A DNA stretch of 64,000 bases from Diplonema japonicum (GCA_964019335.1 OZ025659.1:62001-126000), one strand, 5' to 3'. Positions 19,342 to 30,823 are shown, numbered from the stretch's first letter. Notes: a model not told the origin generated them from the letters alone. Program-made: numbers and translations.

Positions 19342-20858
19342 CAACAGTGAGCGTACCCATAGTACTCCACACCAAGATCCTGAAAGGCGGGTTCCATTCT
19401 GGTACCGACAGTTTCAATAAAGAATCCTCTCTCCGTGTGTCTCGGGTAGCTGGCCAAGCTCCTCGTGTCGTGGATGTCCTCATACTGTTCCTTTGTCAGA
19501 GAGATGGGGCTCGACAGAAGCTTGGAAACATTGGACCGAAGCGCGTACTTACGGTACTCAGGCTGAACGGTCATGGGGATGGCCTCAGAGGCATCTCCTG
19601 ATCCGTACCCGATAGCTACCATTTTCGAACCCGACAAGTCTAAAGAAAGATTCCCTGCAGCATCGTCCATCCCTGCCATGATCCACGCAGGTAGGGATGC
19701 GGTGTATAAATTCCCGAGCTGTTCCGTAGTGGTGTTCCCAAAGGCCATTTTTTCAGCAAGCAGGTTTTTGAAACCGGGTTCCCCCCTCAACGCCTTGGCA
19801 ACCTTCCCTGTTAGTTTGTGCATAACAGGCGGCGCACCAGTCTTACTGATTTCCTCATAAGGATCAGACGCTTCACTTTCAATTTCCTTTCGAAGGTCGT
19901 CTATCACCACCTTGGCCTTGTAGCATAATGCTTCGAGTTCAATACCTCTCTCAACGGATTTAGATCTGACAAGCCCTCTTACATATAGTGTTGAAACGGC
20001 CTGTACAGGCATCATGTGGTAGGGCCGATGCAGGAAGAGTCCAGCGAGCGTTTCAAAATAATTCCCTGCCCCGTGGTGTTCCAAACCGAGGTTTCGCAAC
20101 ATCTGCTCGACGGAGTCTATCGTGGTGTCGGTGTAAACAGCAGTGCTGTACGGCCCTGAGAAGACGGGGAAATCGCATTTTCGTTGAGTGGCAGAAGCCC
20201 ATGCCGGGTCGAATAGTCTTGATACGGGTTTTCGGAAATCCGGTCCACGGTACGTCGATGACGAACCTGCGTGCTTGTAGTCTAATGATAGGATCTTCGG
20301 AGATTTTTCGATTAGCATCGCCACTGCTCCCGCGCCTTGTGTGGGTTCGCCTGTGGTGCCGCGTTCATATTCCGCAATGTCGGCAGCTACTACAATGCAC
20401 TTTCTGTTTGAAAGATCTGTGTCCACGAAACGGCATGCTGCCTTCATTGCGTAGACACCGCCTAGGCACGCGTGTTTGAACTCAGGTACTTCTACCGATC
20501 TTGGTAGACTGTTGTTCCCCATGTTTTTTAGTGCCATGTCTACCATTCCTTTTACTATCACGCTGCCTGCGCTGTTGTCAGTTGAAGATTCTGTTCCCAG
20601 TCCTAGGAACCCCACGTCTTTGGGGTTTAGGTCGTGGTCCTTGATTAGCTGTAGGACGGCGCCAGCGGCGAGGGTGTACACGTTTTCCTTGGGACCCGGG
20701 ACCCTGAAGCTTTTTCCGACCACGTTTTTTACCTTTCCCCACTCGTTGCCGGTCCAGTCGCACCAGTCTTCCAGCTCGACCTTGAACTGCGGGATGCATC
20801 CGGACATTCCCGAGATGCCCACTGTGTGGCAGGCGAGGGTCATCGTTGGACGGAGCAT
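19341..20858 (-). CDS. Hydroxymethylglutaryl-CoA synthase
   Basis: A 505-residue intronless frame with an ATG at 20858. It makes HMG-CoA from acetyl-CoA and acetoacetyl-CoA, feeding the mevalonate or leucine/ketone pathways. The thiolase-fold landmarks are in order: GLGTESSTDNSAG near residue 90 holds the catalytic Glu; FKHACLGGVYAM near 128 holds the nucleophilic Cys; GEPTQGAGAVAMLIEKSP follows; LFLHRPYHMM near 280 holds the His; and GNLYTASLPAW near 400 is the late signature. The Cys motif reads A-C-L-G-G rather than the usual A-C-Y-G-G, and the late motif is slightly altered. The enzyme is therefore divergent but keeps the catalytic triad. Confidence 0.82.
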
Positions 20859-21010
20859 TTTTCTTTTTTTTTGTTGTTCTGTTTTTTTGCAGAAAAAAAC
20901 TTTTCCTTTTTTTGAAATTGTTTAGGTTTTTTTTTTCACATAGAAAGTATAAATAAAATTCTTCTGTACATTAGAAAAAAAAATGGGAAAAAAAAACAAC
21001 AACGAGAATC

Positions 21011-21043
<33 letters not shown>

Positions 21044-21127
21044 AATTACAATATTTTCAATAAGAGAAAAATAAAAAACCACCGTTTTTGGGGGATGTAT
21101 CGAAGATGTGGGGCGGGCAGCAAAATC

Positions 21128-22807
21128 TCACACAGCACCGTACACTGCCGTGAGACCCGAGCAGATCCCGTTGTACAACTGTTGCGGCCAGGGCTGGTTG
21201 CAGATAAACGGAAGCTCGAAACACTTCTGATCGAGAGAGAGGGCCGTGCGCTTCATGGAGTAAGCCTCCTGCAACGACTTCAACGTGTCGTGCATCCTGG
21301 AAATCTCAAGCGTGATATGGCTAAGCTTATTGGTATAGGCCTGCACCGCCTCAGAGAGGAGATCGTATTCATTCTCCAGCGCATCATGCACCTTATCGTG
21401 GAGGTCCTTGTTGGGTATCTGCCTTCGAAGGCGTAGACGCTTGCAGACAATGTCCTTTTCTTTGTTTTTGACGGAGAGAGCTTGGCGAACAGCGCCCATT
21501 TGCGACTCGAGGTGCAGCCGTTCCTCATTCAAGCATGAAATCCTGCTTTCCAACGTGCGGAGCAGGTTTTCTTGAAGCTTCATCTTCGTTCTCAAGGCCG
21601 CCTCGACTTTTTTGTTGAGCTTCCTGCCCTCCGTGTCGAGCCCTATCAACGTCTTCTTGAACTCCTTGCGAAGCGCCAACGATGTGATGACGGCAGCTTG
21701 AGACGCTCGAACAGCACGGTCGGTGTCCTGTTTTGTTATTTTCGGGATTTCAGGTGCGATGGCTTCCAACCCTTGTATGACCTCTCGTGCCTTGTTGTCA
21801 AGCATGATTTCAAGAGGAGGCTGATCGGCGGAAGTCCCGCCCATGTGGATATTGACTGATGACGAGCCGTCCAGGACAAGACATTGTTCGTCAATGCGAA
21901 GACCTTCAACCTTGTCTTCAAGATCGTTATACAGGGTATCGACACAGTGGCGGAGCGTTTCCATATGCGCGTCGGCCTTGTTGATGATCTTGGTGATGGT
22001 GTCTGTTGCTTTGGAGTGGTGTTGAAATTCCGTTTCGAGGATGGCGTCAACATGGTCGCGGGTTAGTTCAGCAGGTGGGCGGCTTTCTCTTAAACCGATG
22101 CGCATGTCACAGCCGGTGACGGAGCCTGATTCAAGCATGGCTTTGATTTCAATGATAAATTGTTTGACCTGTCCTAGTGATCTGAACTCGCTTTCTGCTT
22201 CGTTGACGGCTTCTTCTACCTTCGCTTTTACTTTTTGAACGTCGCGGACTTTGTTGCGAAGCTGTTGGTTTGTACCCAGCCTGCTTTGTTTCGCTCTTAC
22301 ATTTGTCCGCCTGTTCATCCCGTCGGCTTTCTTCCGTAGATCATGTGTGTATGTGGTGTGGCCTTCCGCTTGTTTCGCCATTTGACGGGATTCTTTTAAC
22401 CATTCTGTTTCGTGTCGGTACTCCAATGTTGTGTTTTTTGTCGATGATGCCGAGGCCGTGTCTGTTCCGAAGATCTCAGGGTTGCAGTATGTTCTTGGTG
22501 GTTTGAAGGGTTTCTCAGAGAATTCCCCTCGTTTCTCGACGGTGGGTACTTTTTCAGGGAGTTTCGAAGGCAGTCTTACCCTTTTTGTCACCCATTGCTC
22601 TTCAGTCACGCCTTCTTCTTCTGTCATGTGCAGCGGGGCCATCGGTGGTACTACGGTGGCGCGTTCTCTTTTGACCCTTCCAACGGGGCCGTTGAGGTTT
22701 CCCCGAACCCTTCTCAACACCTTCCTGTCGTACTCATCGGTTGCCTTTTGTATAGACGATTTCAACCGCCCGCATTTCGGGGTGTTGCAACTTGTCACAA
22801 ATGTCAT
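21128..22807 (-). CDS. Tektin-like coiled-coil protein
   Basis: The product is 559 residues, ATG at 22807. A basic, Pro-containing N-terminal 120 residues precede about 400 residues of nearly continuous coiled coil with few prolines. Near the C-terminus RRQIPNKDLHDKVHDALENE occupies the place of the tektin signature R-P-N-V-E-L-C-R-D and is followed by the typical L-x2-E-x3-L spacing. Tektins form filaments in the lumen of axonemal doublet microtubules. The signature is only partly conserved, so this is a tektin-like protein (TEKTL1-type) rather than a classical tektin. Other flagellar genes (MORN, IFT22, beta-tubulin) lie in the same cluster. Confidence 0.65.
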   Translation of the reverse strand: MTFVTSCNTPKCGRLKSSIQKATDEYDRKVLRRVRGNLNGPVGRVKRERATVVPPMAPLHMTEEEGVTEEQWVTKRVRLPSKLPEKVPTVEKRGEFSEKPFKPPRTYCNPEIFGTDTASASSTKNTTLEYRHETEWLKESRQMAKQAEGHTTYTHDLRKKADGMNRRTNVRAKQSRLGTNQQLRNKVRDVQKVKAKVEEAVNEAESEFRSLGQVKQFIIEIKAMLESGSVTGCDMRIGLRESRPPAELTRDHVDAILETEFQHHSKATDTITKIINKADAHMETLRHCVDTLYNDLEDKVEGLRIDEQCLVLDGSSSVNIHMGGTSADQPPLEIMLDNKAREVIQGLEAIAPEIPKITKQDTDRAVRASQAAVITSLALRKEFKKTLIGLDTEGRKLNKKVEAALRTKMKLQENLLRTLESRISCLNEERLHLESQMGAVRQALSVKNKEKDIVCKRLRLRRQIPNKDLHDKVHDALENEYDLLSEAVQAYTNKLSHITLEISRMHDTLKSLQEAYSMKRTALSLDQKCFELPFICNQPWPQQLYNGICSGLTAVYGAV

Positions 22808-23026
22808 TTTTTTCTTCCCCCCCCCCTTCTTCTCTCCCCTTTCCAGTATGTCTATTAAAATCGACGAAACAAAAGAAAAAGACAACAATAATAAGAAAGA
22901 AAAACAGAAACCCCGGTTCTCCTTTCCCCCCCTTTTTTTTTCATTCCCTTGAAAAAGGGAAAAAGGGGGGGGCGGGAGTGGGCGGGGGTATATTAAATAA
23001 ACAATTTTTACTTTTAAAAAAAAATG

Positions 23027-24460
23027 TTAACATTCATAAGATATAAGTTTCGATACGGACTCGCCCCTTCCCAAAGACTGCGCGTCGCAGACGTGAAGGT
23101 GCGTGACGGTCGGGTGGGGGGGGACCTCGTGGCCGGTGCTGGAGATGACCTTGCGGAGTGATTTGACAAGTGTAGAATACTGCTGCAAGGTGAGTGTAGA
23201 TATATAGGAGACCCACTCCGCGTCCGTCGGAGAAAGCGCCCCGAAAGCCGCGGTTAGTACAGCAGCGAGGTCGGAAACATATCCGATGGAAGTGTGGTAA
23301 TTGTTGTTCCGCTTCTGTGTCTCCTCGGGTGACCTGTCATCACCGTCCTCCGCCGCGCTGCCCTCATCAGCCACGTACACAATCGGAACACCCTTGCAGC
23401 ACCTCCCGCCCTTTCTCGAAACCTCAATAAGCGTTAAAATCTCCGCAAAAAGACCTTGCCTCAACTCTTTTATCTTTCGAAGCGCTGGTTTCAAATACTC
23501 TGCCTGTACGGTGATCACGGCGGGCGATGCCTCACCTATGTCGCGCAACCCGGGGAAGAGATGCGTTTCGAAAAAACCCTTTATTGAAAGATGGACTAAT
23601 TCCTCGCTGGATATCCCCACGTACCCACCGGGGTTTGTGAGAACCGCTGTTTCGTGAAGTAAACGGCTGCCGCAGGACGCGACGTAATTCTGCTTCAAAA
23701 CCTGTGTGGTGAACAATCCCAGCTGGGTCAAGGATATCCTTGTGGCAGGGGGCTGCAGTAGTGTAACGAGAAAAGACGAATTCACGGAGCTCCCCGCGCA
23801 TGCTAAGTCAGCACCGAGGATGATCGACGCAGACACAGCGTTTTCCTCAGCCTTGCTTGCGTTCTGCAGAACCGGGACGGTCGTGGTTTTCTCCTTAACC
23901 TGTGTGAAGAGACAGGTTACTGTTACATTGTGCAATCCTTCCGTTTCGCAGAAGGTTTTTGCGGAAGGTTCTTGTGTGGCTTCGACGACCTGGATGTCCC
24001 ATGTGCAGTCGGGCCGGGTTGTGTACAACCATTTTAAATCGTCGTGGATGGTTTTTAAATTGTTTTGGTCCGCTCTGCTTGTACACGGGACTACGATGGT
24101 GTGGTGGTGCACTGGGACTGTTTCAAGCTCGAGGATGGATTTTGCAGCTTTTATTGCCAGATGAAACCCTCCTGTGTGGTGTTGTCTTGCGCCGCAGATC
24201 TCTTTTTCCAGAACGCCTAAAATCTCGCTGCTGTGGTACATGTTTGCAATGTCCGTGGCGGTCTTCTTGACCTTCTTGTGTCCTGCTAGGCCTTCTCCGA
24301 GCTTCATCACCTTCTCCCTTGTTCTTTCGTGCAACCCTCTGAACAAACCCTTCACCGGGTCTATCGGCTTATCGATCGCCACCACCCCCAAGAGCTCGTC
24401 TATGATGCTCGCAACATCCTTCTTATGCAGATAATCGACAAAATCCTTGTCGAGGTTCAT
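23027..24460 (-). CDS. Unrecognised protein with N-terminal RIIa/DPY-30-like motif
   Basis: A 477-residue single-exon frame. Residues 7-45 (FVDYLHKKDVASIIDELL, then KPIDPVKGL) match the RIIa/DPY-30 docking helix pair: Y-L at the start of helix 1 and a K/R-P-x-D-P step after helix 2. Such domains dock on amphipathic helices in radial spokes and A-kinase anchors. The remaining 430 residues look globular, mixed alpha/beta with several Cys, and I do not recognise them. The docking motif and the cluster context suggest a flagellar role, which is inference only. Confidence 0.58.
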   Translation of the reverse strand: MNLDKDFVDYLHKKDVASIIDELLGVVAIDKPIDPVKGLFRGLHERTREKVMKLGEGLAGHKKVKKTATDIANMYHSSEILGVLEKEICGARQHHTGGFHLAIKAAKSILELETVPVHHHTIVVPCTSRADQNNLKTIHDDLKWLYTTRPDCTWDIQVVEATQEPSAKTFCETEGLHNVTVTCLFTQVKEKTTTVPVLQNASKAEENAVSASIILGADLACAGSSVNSSFLVTLLQPPATRISLTQLGLFTTQVLKQNYVASCGSRLLHETAVLTNPGGYVGISSEELVHLSIKGFFETHLFPGLRDIGEASPAVITVQAEYLKPALRKIKELRQGLFAEILTLIEVSRKGGRCCKGVPIVYVADEGSAAEDGDDRSPEETQKRNNNYHTSIGYVSDLAAVLTAAFGALSPTDAEWVSYISTLTLQQYSTLVKSLRKVISSTGHEVPPHPTVTHLHVCDAQSLGRGESVSKLISYEC

Positions 24461-25535
24461 GTTTTTTTCTTTTTTTTTTTTCCTCCCCCCAATACAGGTT
24501 CTTTTTTTTTTCTTTCACGGAATGAGGTAGGAGAAAAAAGAAAAGAGAGAAAAAAGAAAAAAAAAAGTTGTCTCGATTTTAGTGGTGCCATGCAGTATGT
24601 GACACAGCGGCCACCCTTGTGAAACTTCGCCCCGAAGCCTCCCAAGTCCCCTGTGGTCCCGTAGAAAGTAAAAGTGGAGAAGTAAAGAAAGCTTGGAAAT
24701 TGAAATAGGGAGAGGGGCCACAGAAGCAATTAAACACCAACTGGAGAGTTGTGGGAGGCTTGCTTCACTGGCACGATGCCGCGGGGAGGCTACTTGCCTG
24801 ACCTGGTGAAGCCACCTCCTTGTTCGATGTAATGGGATAAGGGACTCTCCGTTGAGGGCGATGCTAACTGGCGCCACGCGTAGGGTGGGCTCTCCACCCC
24901 CGTCCAGGTTTCCCCACGTGTACGGCTTTAGAACGAGAGTTTCCCTTTCGCTTGTGTTTCTCCAAACCACAATTACCAGGAACCACCACAGGGAGGTTGG
25001 AAACATTGGTCCCCAAAAAAGAGGATAGGATATGACGACGCGCCGTGCATCGGCCGTGTGCAAGTAAGTAAAGAGAGAGAGAGAGAGAGAGAGATAAAAT
25101 TGGGGGAAGAAATTACGAGTGTGCGTTCCATAAAAGACCTGGTAAAAAGAAGAAAGAACTCGATTGGGTATAAAAAAAAAATAAAATAAAAAAGAAGAAA
25201 TAAAAAAAGAAGATAGTCACTTTTAAGAGTTTGATGGCTCTCCTCTTTCTGGTGTTGAACGGGCTCTTCTGTCTTTTACTTGATGCTTTTTTTTTTTATT
25301 TTTTTTTTTAATTCCTCTCCCCCCTCACTTCTTTTTTTTTTTCTCTTCTTCTTTTTCGTCTTTTAGTAATATCGTTGATACAGAAAAGTGTCGGGGGAGG
25401 GGAAATAAGGTACAAAAAAAAAAAGACGCCAAATCGACGACGAAACGGGAACAGAGAAAGAGAGAGGAAGGGGGGGGGGGGGGAGAATGTGTTCGGTCAA
25501 TTGAACGCTATATCGGTGGTGTGGAGAGAGGGGGA

Positions 25536-25566
<31 letters not shown>

Positions 25567-25600
25567 ATTCCTTGAAAAAGGAATTTCTTTTTTTTCCCTC
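24461..25600. other. Gap with a 480-bp block of unassigned complex sequence
   Basis: The ends are homopolymers, a (GA)n repeat near 25074-25094 and T runs. The block 24575-25063 has normal composition. On the minus strand a frame from an ATG at 25006 reads MFPTSLWWFLVIVVW, then ETLVLKPYTWGNLDGG and APVSIALNGESLIP, which looks protein-like for about 60 residues before turning Leu/Ser rich. It may be a small gene with an unseen intron, or a non-coding RNA. Not resolved. Confidence 0.45.
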
Positions 25601-26234
25601 TTACACAACGAACTCTCTAGGTCCATCGAAATCATTGATACTGAGCTCAGTGAAAATGTGACGTCCACCAGCATCGACAACCTTTTTGTTGGTTTAAAAA
25701 AATAATTTTTTTTTTCTTCCACCACACCATGTTGCTTCTAATACTCCTAGGAAGAGCCACATGCCGTAAAGATGTGTTTGGGTGAGGTCTACCCCTTCCC
25801 TCCTTTTTTACCATGTCTGTGGGTTTCCACCTTGAAGGCTGTAAGATGTCCAGGACAGGGAATTTCATTTTTTGAAGCTTTTCTTTTATCGCAAGATCCT
25901 TCTTACGCATTTTTGTGAAGATGTCAGCCTCGGGATATGTAAGCCCGTGTCGCGTTGCTCGGCACAACGACACTGCAGGCAGCACAGGGGCTGCGTCACC
26001 TGCAGGTGCCTTCTTAATCCGCGGCCACTTAGGCTCCCCGAAAAACAATGAATCGCTGAGCCCGCAGGTCACCAACGTGGGGAGCCGCCTCTCTACCCCA
26101 TACCTCGTCTTACGTTCCAAGAGGGGTATCAGATTCCCTGGGGGGGGTGCCTCGTCCCTCCCAAAATCAGGCGGCAAATTCGAAATCTGCTGCTTTCTCT
26201 TTGTAGACAAACTACAGCTTATTCCGAAGGCCAT
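25601..26234 (-). CDS. Unrecognised basic protein, two exons
   Basis: Exons 25728-26234 and 25601-25681 join in frame to 195 residues. The intron (25682-25727, 46 nt) starts GTGTGG and ends in an A run plus AG. The protein is basic and rich in Pro, Arg and Lys. It has short conserved-looking pieces such as CGLSDSLFFGEPKWPR, HGLTYPEADIFTKMRKK and FPVLDILQPSRW. After splicing it ends in VVDAGGRHIFTELSIN and FDGPREFVV. Short, basic, Pro-rich proteins of this kind are common among doublet-microtubule inner proteins. That idea rests only on style and context. Confidence 0.55.
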
Positions 26235-26474
26235 CCAGGGGCATGTTTTTTTTTTCCCTTCTTTTTTTTTTTTCCTCCCCCTGTAAACCTGGAAAACTAA
26301 AGGCAGAATAAAAACTCAAAGTGAACCCTCTCATGGAGGGCCGCCCTTAAAAAAAAAAAAGTATGACGAGAAGAAGAAGAAAAAAAGACCAAAAAATATT
26401 TTCACTTTTCTTTTTTTTGAATGGAAACTCAAAAAAAGGAAAAGGAAAAAAAAAAAAAAAAGAAGAAAACATCA

Positions 26475-27410
26475 TCAAGCATTGTTTCTTCTCATCACGC
26501 GGCCTTTCGACGTTGCAATGAGCGGCAGCCGTCGGGGAAGCTTCGCGCGTTTTCGTGCCGGGTCTTTATCCTTGACAGGGGCACGCGGAGAGGGCTCGAA
26601 GACGGTGGACAACTCCTTGGGAGGAGGCGCAGGGTGGAGCGGGGCAAACCGTTTCACCCTCTTCGCGAGCGTGAGGAGGTAGGCCTGCTGAGGCGGTTGC
26701 AGCTCGTTGAAACCCTTCTGAACGACGCCGCGAAGCGGCGGAGAGAGCGGGGGCGCGGGGGGCAGCGCGTCCTTCCCAACGTTCAACTGCGGCACCGACG
26801 TGGATACATAACCCTTCTCCCTTTCATCATCACTCATATCCCCTCCAGACCCACTACCATGACTAGAAGAAGCATCCCTGACCCGATCCATCTGTACACC
26901 AGGAGGCGCCGATGAAATGTCAACTGGTTCCTGTTCTTCTCTTCTCCCCTTCGATATCAGGTAGTCCCCGCTCATGAGATCGATGCCTATGTGTTTCATG
27001 GACAGGTAGGGAACGGGGTTCCCACCTTGCGGGTGGGGGTAGTAGCAAACCTCGTAGTCCTTGCCGCTGTGGAGGAGGGTTGTGTGTTGTACTTCCAAGC
27101 GGAGGGTGAGCTCCTCGTTTTGACTTTTGATTACGTGGTTTTCATTCATTAAGGTCACGAGCTGGTCCTTGAGCAGTGCGGCCTCTTCGCCTGGGGTTAC
27201 ATGTATGAACCGGATTTTATTCTGCCAGGACCGCACTTCGTTTACCTCTGCCAGATACTCCTTCTTCATCGCTGCGATGGTCTCCTTCAACTGCATGATG
27301 GTCTCGCATTGCATGTTGTGCCGTTGCGCCCATTCCTCTTCCCTCCCTGCTACTTTCGTCAGAATCGGCATTCTTGGTGACATGTTCTCATGTTGGTGCT
27401 CGAATTCCAT
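26475..27410 (-). CDS. Unrecognised coiled-coil protein
   Basis: The product is 311 residues from an ATG at 27410. Residues 20-110 form a coiled coil (METIMQ-like start, EYLAEVNEVRSWQNKI, LLKDQLVTLMNENHVIKSQNEEL written in part). The middle has a short ordered stretch (CYYPHPQGGNPVPYLSMKHI). The C-terminal 140 residues are Ser/Gly/Pro-rich and then strongly basic (RKRAKLPRRLP), which could be a nuclear or microtubule-binding tail. No domain family was recognised. No intron is needed to keep the frame open. Confidence 0.55.
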   Translation of the reverse strand: MEFEHQHENMSPRMPILTKVAGREEEWAQRHNMQCETIMQLKETIAAMKKEYLAEVNEVRSWQNKIRFIHVTPGEEAALLKDQLVTLMNENHVIKSQNEELTLRLEVQHTTLLHSGKDYEVCYYPHPQGGNPVPYLSMKHIGIDLMSGDYLISKGRREEQEPVDISSAPPGVQMDRVRDASSSHGSGSGGDMSDDEREKGYVSTSVPQLNVGKDALPPAPPLSPPLRGVVQKGFNELQPPQQAYLLTLAKRVKRFAPLHPAPPPKELSTVFEPSPRAPVKDKDPARKRAKLPRRLPLIATSKGRVMRRNNA

Positions 27411-27860
27411 TTTTTTTCCCCAAACATTCAGAAGGGGGGGGGGGGAACCTTTTTTGTTCGTGAAAGGGGGGTATCAAAAAAAGATTTTAAAAAAAAGAAA
27501 AAAAAGGCACACAAAAAAAGGGGGGGAAAATGGAGGTGTGAGGGGAGGGTCGTGTGTCTGGGTGAAAAAAAAGAAGAAAAGGTGACGAGATGGGGGGGGG
27601 GGGGGGGGGGAAGTGGGTGAAAAAAATGAAAGAAAAAAAAAGAAAAAAAAAGAAAAAAAAAGAAGGGGTAAAAAGAATAATAAAAAAAGACCCGTTTTTT
27701 TAAAAGTATTTTTTTTTTTTTGTTTTTTTAATTTTTTTTTTTTTTTTACACTTGTGGGTTTCCAAAAAAAAAGCCCGGAAAAAAAAATCTGAACGTTGTC
27801 AACACTACAAAAAAAAACCCTTTTTTTTTTTTTTTTTTCTTCTCCTTCCCGACTCACCTC
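27411..27860. other. Intergenic homopolymer tract
   Basis: Alternating A, G and T runs, including a 22-base G run near 27591-27611 and interrupted T runs at 27710-27840. No gene seen. Confidence 0.65.
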
Positions 27861-29679
27861 TTAGACGGCACGCTTGCACGAGTACAAAAGGTTCTTAAGA
27901 GCAACAAGCTCCTTGTCAGACTTGATAAGGTTCATCCTGGCCTGGTAGTGCGTCAAGAAGATCGATGTGTGCGACTTCAGCATAGTGTCGAGCTCTTCCT
28001 TAAGGGGCGCGTGCCTTTTTTTTTTTTTTTTTTTTTTAAATAAAAAAGAGATCCCCCACATACTTAAGCGTGAAGAACCTAACAAGGTAGTTCAAAGCAG
28101 TCACGTACATGTAGAAGAACTTGTTCTGAGCATTGTTGTACAGAATGGACAGGTCCTTGTGCACAAGGAGGTACTCGTAGAACTTGACGTAGTTAAGCTT
28201 AACATCGTCCATGTACCCGTTGAGGCAGGCGTACAGCGCAACAATAGCGTGAAGGAAGTACGAGGGCCCCTTCTGGTTGAACATAGCCACGAACCTGGAA
28301 CCCCTGATCATCTCCATGGACACGACAGACTGCCCACCCACGGAGTCAGCAGCAAGCTTCCTGTACTCAGCAATGATCTTCTTAAGGTCAGTGGAAACCT
28401 CCTTCATCGCCTTGTTCTGGGCCGCGGAACCAACACGCGACACGGACAGACCGATGTTGACAGCGGGCCTCTGCCCACCGGTGAAGAGCTTGGCGTCAAG
28501 GTAGATCTGCCCGTCGGTGATGGAGATCACGTTGGTGACGATGTACGCCGTCACATCGTTGGAGAGGGTCTCGACAATGGGGAGGGCCGTCAGGGACCCA
28601 CCACCCATACCGGGTGACATCATGGCCGCACGCTCCAGCAGACGGGAGTGCAGGTAGAAAACGTCACCGGGGTACGCCTCACGACCAGGGGGACGCCTCA
28701 ACAGAAGCGACAACTGACGGTAGGCAACAGCCTGCTTCGACAAGTCGTCGTAGATAATCAGAGAGTGACGACCAGCGTCACGGAACTTCTCGCAGATGGT
28801 AACACCGGAGAACGGTGCGAGGTACTGAAGACCAGCGGGATCCGCGGCAGTTGCCGCCATGATGACAGAGTACTGCAGGGCGTTGTACAACCCGAGCAGA
28901 CGGAAGATACGAGCCACGTTGGAGCATCGCTGCCCGACAGACACGTACACCGACACAACGTTGTTCTTACGAAGAGTCTGCTGGTTCACCCTAACCTGGT
29001 TGATGATGGTCGACACGGCGATGGATGTCTTACCGGTCTGCCTGTCACCAACGATAAGCTCACGCTGCCCACGTCCGATGGGGATCATAGTGTCAACAAC
29101 CTTGAAACCGGTTGTCAAGTTGTAGTTAACAGGCTGACGCTGGATGATGTTGGGTGCAGCAACATCCACCTGACCGATCTCGTCGGAGAACAGAGGACGG
29201 GACCTCTGAAGGGCGCTGGTCGGGATCTCGTGGCCAAGGGGGTTGATCACCTTTCCAAGCACTCCGAAACCAACAGGGATCTTGAGGAGCTCCTCTGTGG
29301 CGTAGACGGGCTGGCCTGATCTGACAGCGTCGGTGTTGTCGAGAAGGATGACACCGATGGAACCGTCCTTGTTCAAGTTGAAGACGACAGCGTGCGCAAC
29401 ACCCTTCTCGGTCTCCTTGGAGGTCTGGATCTTCACAACACTGTTGAAAGACGCGCTGCCACCGACACCTGCGGGAGCGACGGTGGCGATGGTACCGTCG
29501 ATGGAGTGCACGTGGCCGACAAGGGGGGTTGCCTTGAACCCTCCCTTTGCGGCAGCGGATGCGCACCTCACTTGGCTCACGGGTGCCATCTTCTCAACAC
29601 CCATGGGCATGCTGGTAGTCCCCATGACAGGGGCAGCCGCCCTCCTCGAAGCCAGAGCTGCTCTGGTGCACCTCTTCAT
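27861..29679 (-). CDS. ATP5F1A: Mitochondrial ATP synthase F1 subunit alpha
   Basis: Two exons (28064-29679, 27861-28014) join in frame to 589 residues, slightly longer than the kinetoplastid subunit. The first 40 residues are a basic, Ala/Arg-rich mitochondrial presequence (MKRCTRAALASRRAAAP). The P-loop is GDRQTGKTS. YDDLSKQAVAYRQ and LLRRPPGREAYPGDVFYLHSR are the alpha/beta family signatures, and the catalytic Arg lies in VSRVGSAAQ. The C-terminus ALKNLLYSCKRAV is the kinetoplastid type. RSRPLFSDEIGQVD lies where trypanosome alpha is cleaved into two chains. The 49-nt intron 28015-28063 (GTATGT to AAAAAG) is an A run at its 3-prime end. Removing it restores TLKHAPLKEEL. Confidence 0.95.
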
Positions 29680-29951
29680 TTTTTTCTTTTTTTTTTGATG
29701 GCTGTTGGATTCGGGGGGGGGGGGGGGGGGGGGTTTAATGAAATGAAAAATGAAAAAACTTTAAAATCTTGGGGGGGGGAACGGTGGTAAGGCGAGATGA
29801 AAAAAGAAATGGGGGGGGGGGGAAAAAAGAAAAAAAACACTTTTTTTTGTCCTTTCCTGGATAAAAAGGGGAAGGAGGGGCAAGGAAAGGGAAAAAAAAA
29901 CAGAAAAAAAAGGGAGAAACCAAGAATGAAAAAAAAAACTAATTGGGTGGG

Positions 29952-29989
<38 letters not shown>

Positions 29990-30452
29990 CTCGTTCTTCA
30001 TTTTTTTTTATCCCTCTCTTTGCTGTCTTCACTTTTGAACACCTTTTTTTTTTTCTCTCCCCCTTCTCGCCCTCTCAAAAACTTTTCTTCTTACTTTATA
30101 CTCCTTTTTTTTTTCTCTTTTGTTCTTCTTATCTTGACAATCTAGGTAAGGGGAGAGAATCGAAAGGGAAAACAAAACAAAAAAAAGAGGGGGGCTAAAG
30201 CACAATTTTCTTTTTTTTTGGGAAGAAGATGGGAGGGGGGGGAAAAAAAGGAAAAAAGAGTCGATCCTTAGCATTTTAGGTCGCGCACAAAGATACAAAT
30301 CCTGAGATGAGTAAAACATGCTACTGTTCTAACAAGAAAACTGAGCAGGTGCTTAAATACAAAAGCCCCCTAGGTTAGATTAATATATGGGAAACACACT
30401 CATTACAGGGTGGGGTGGGGATTTTTTTTTCTTTTTTTTTTTTTTTCAATAT
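29680..30452. other. Intergenic, longest homopolymers of the window
   Basis: Includes a G run near 29715-29733 and an A run of about 35 bases near 29954-29987, followed by T- and A-rich DNA. The segment 30270-30400 is less biased but shows no reading frame. No gene seen. Confidence 0.65.
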
Positions 30453-30792
30453 CTAATCCTTCTTTTCACGCAGCCACTCGTATTCTTGGTAAAGCTTCTC
30501 CTCCTCCTCAGTGGTGAAGGGCTCAGTGATCCCAAACAGGTCCAAAATCTCCTGCTCGTTCTTGCCTCTCAGCATGTTGGCGATAGCTGCACAGCACAAA
30601 TCCCTCAAAGGCTCGATGTTCATAAAGTTAGCACCCTTAAGGGTGTAGAAGAGCTTTTCGTGCTGTGGGAGTGAGTGTCAAAAAAAAAAAAAAAAAAAAA
30701 AAAAAATACCTTCTTCTCATCACCATCTTCCAGCAAGGTCGTGGTGATGTAGGTCCAGTCAGCCTCATTCACAAGGTTTTTGAGGTCGTCCT

Positions 30793-30823
<31 letters not shown>

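Noticed and set aside
28648-29319. A long plus-strand frame opposite ATP synthase alpha.
   Set aside because: Antisense shadow caused by codon bias. The minus-strand protein is unambiguous.
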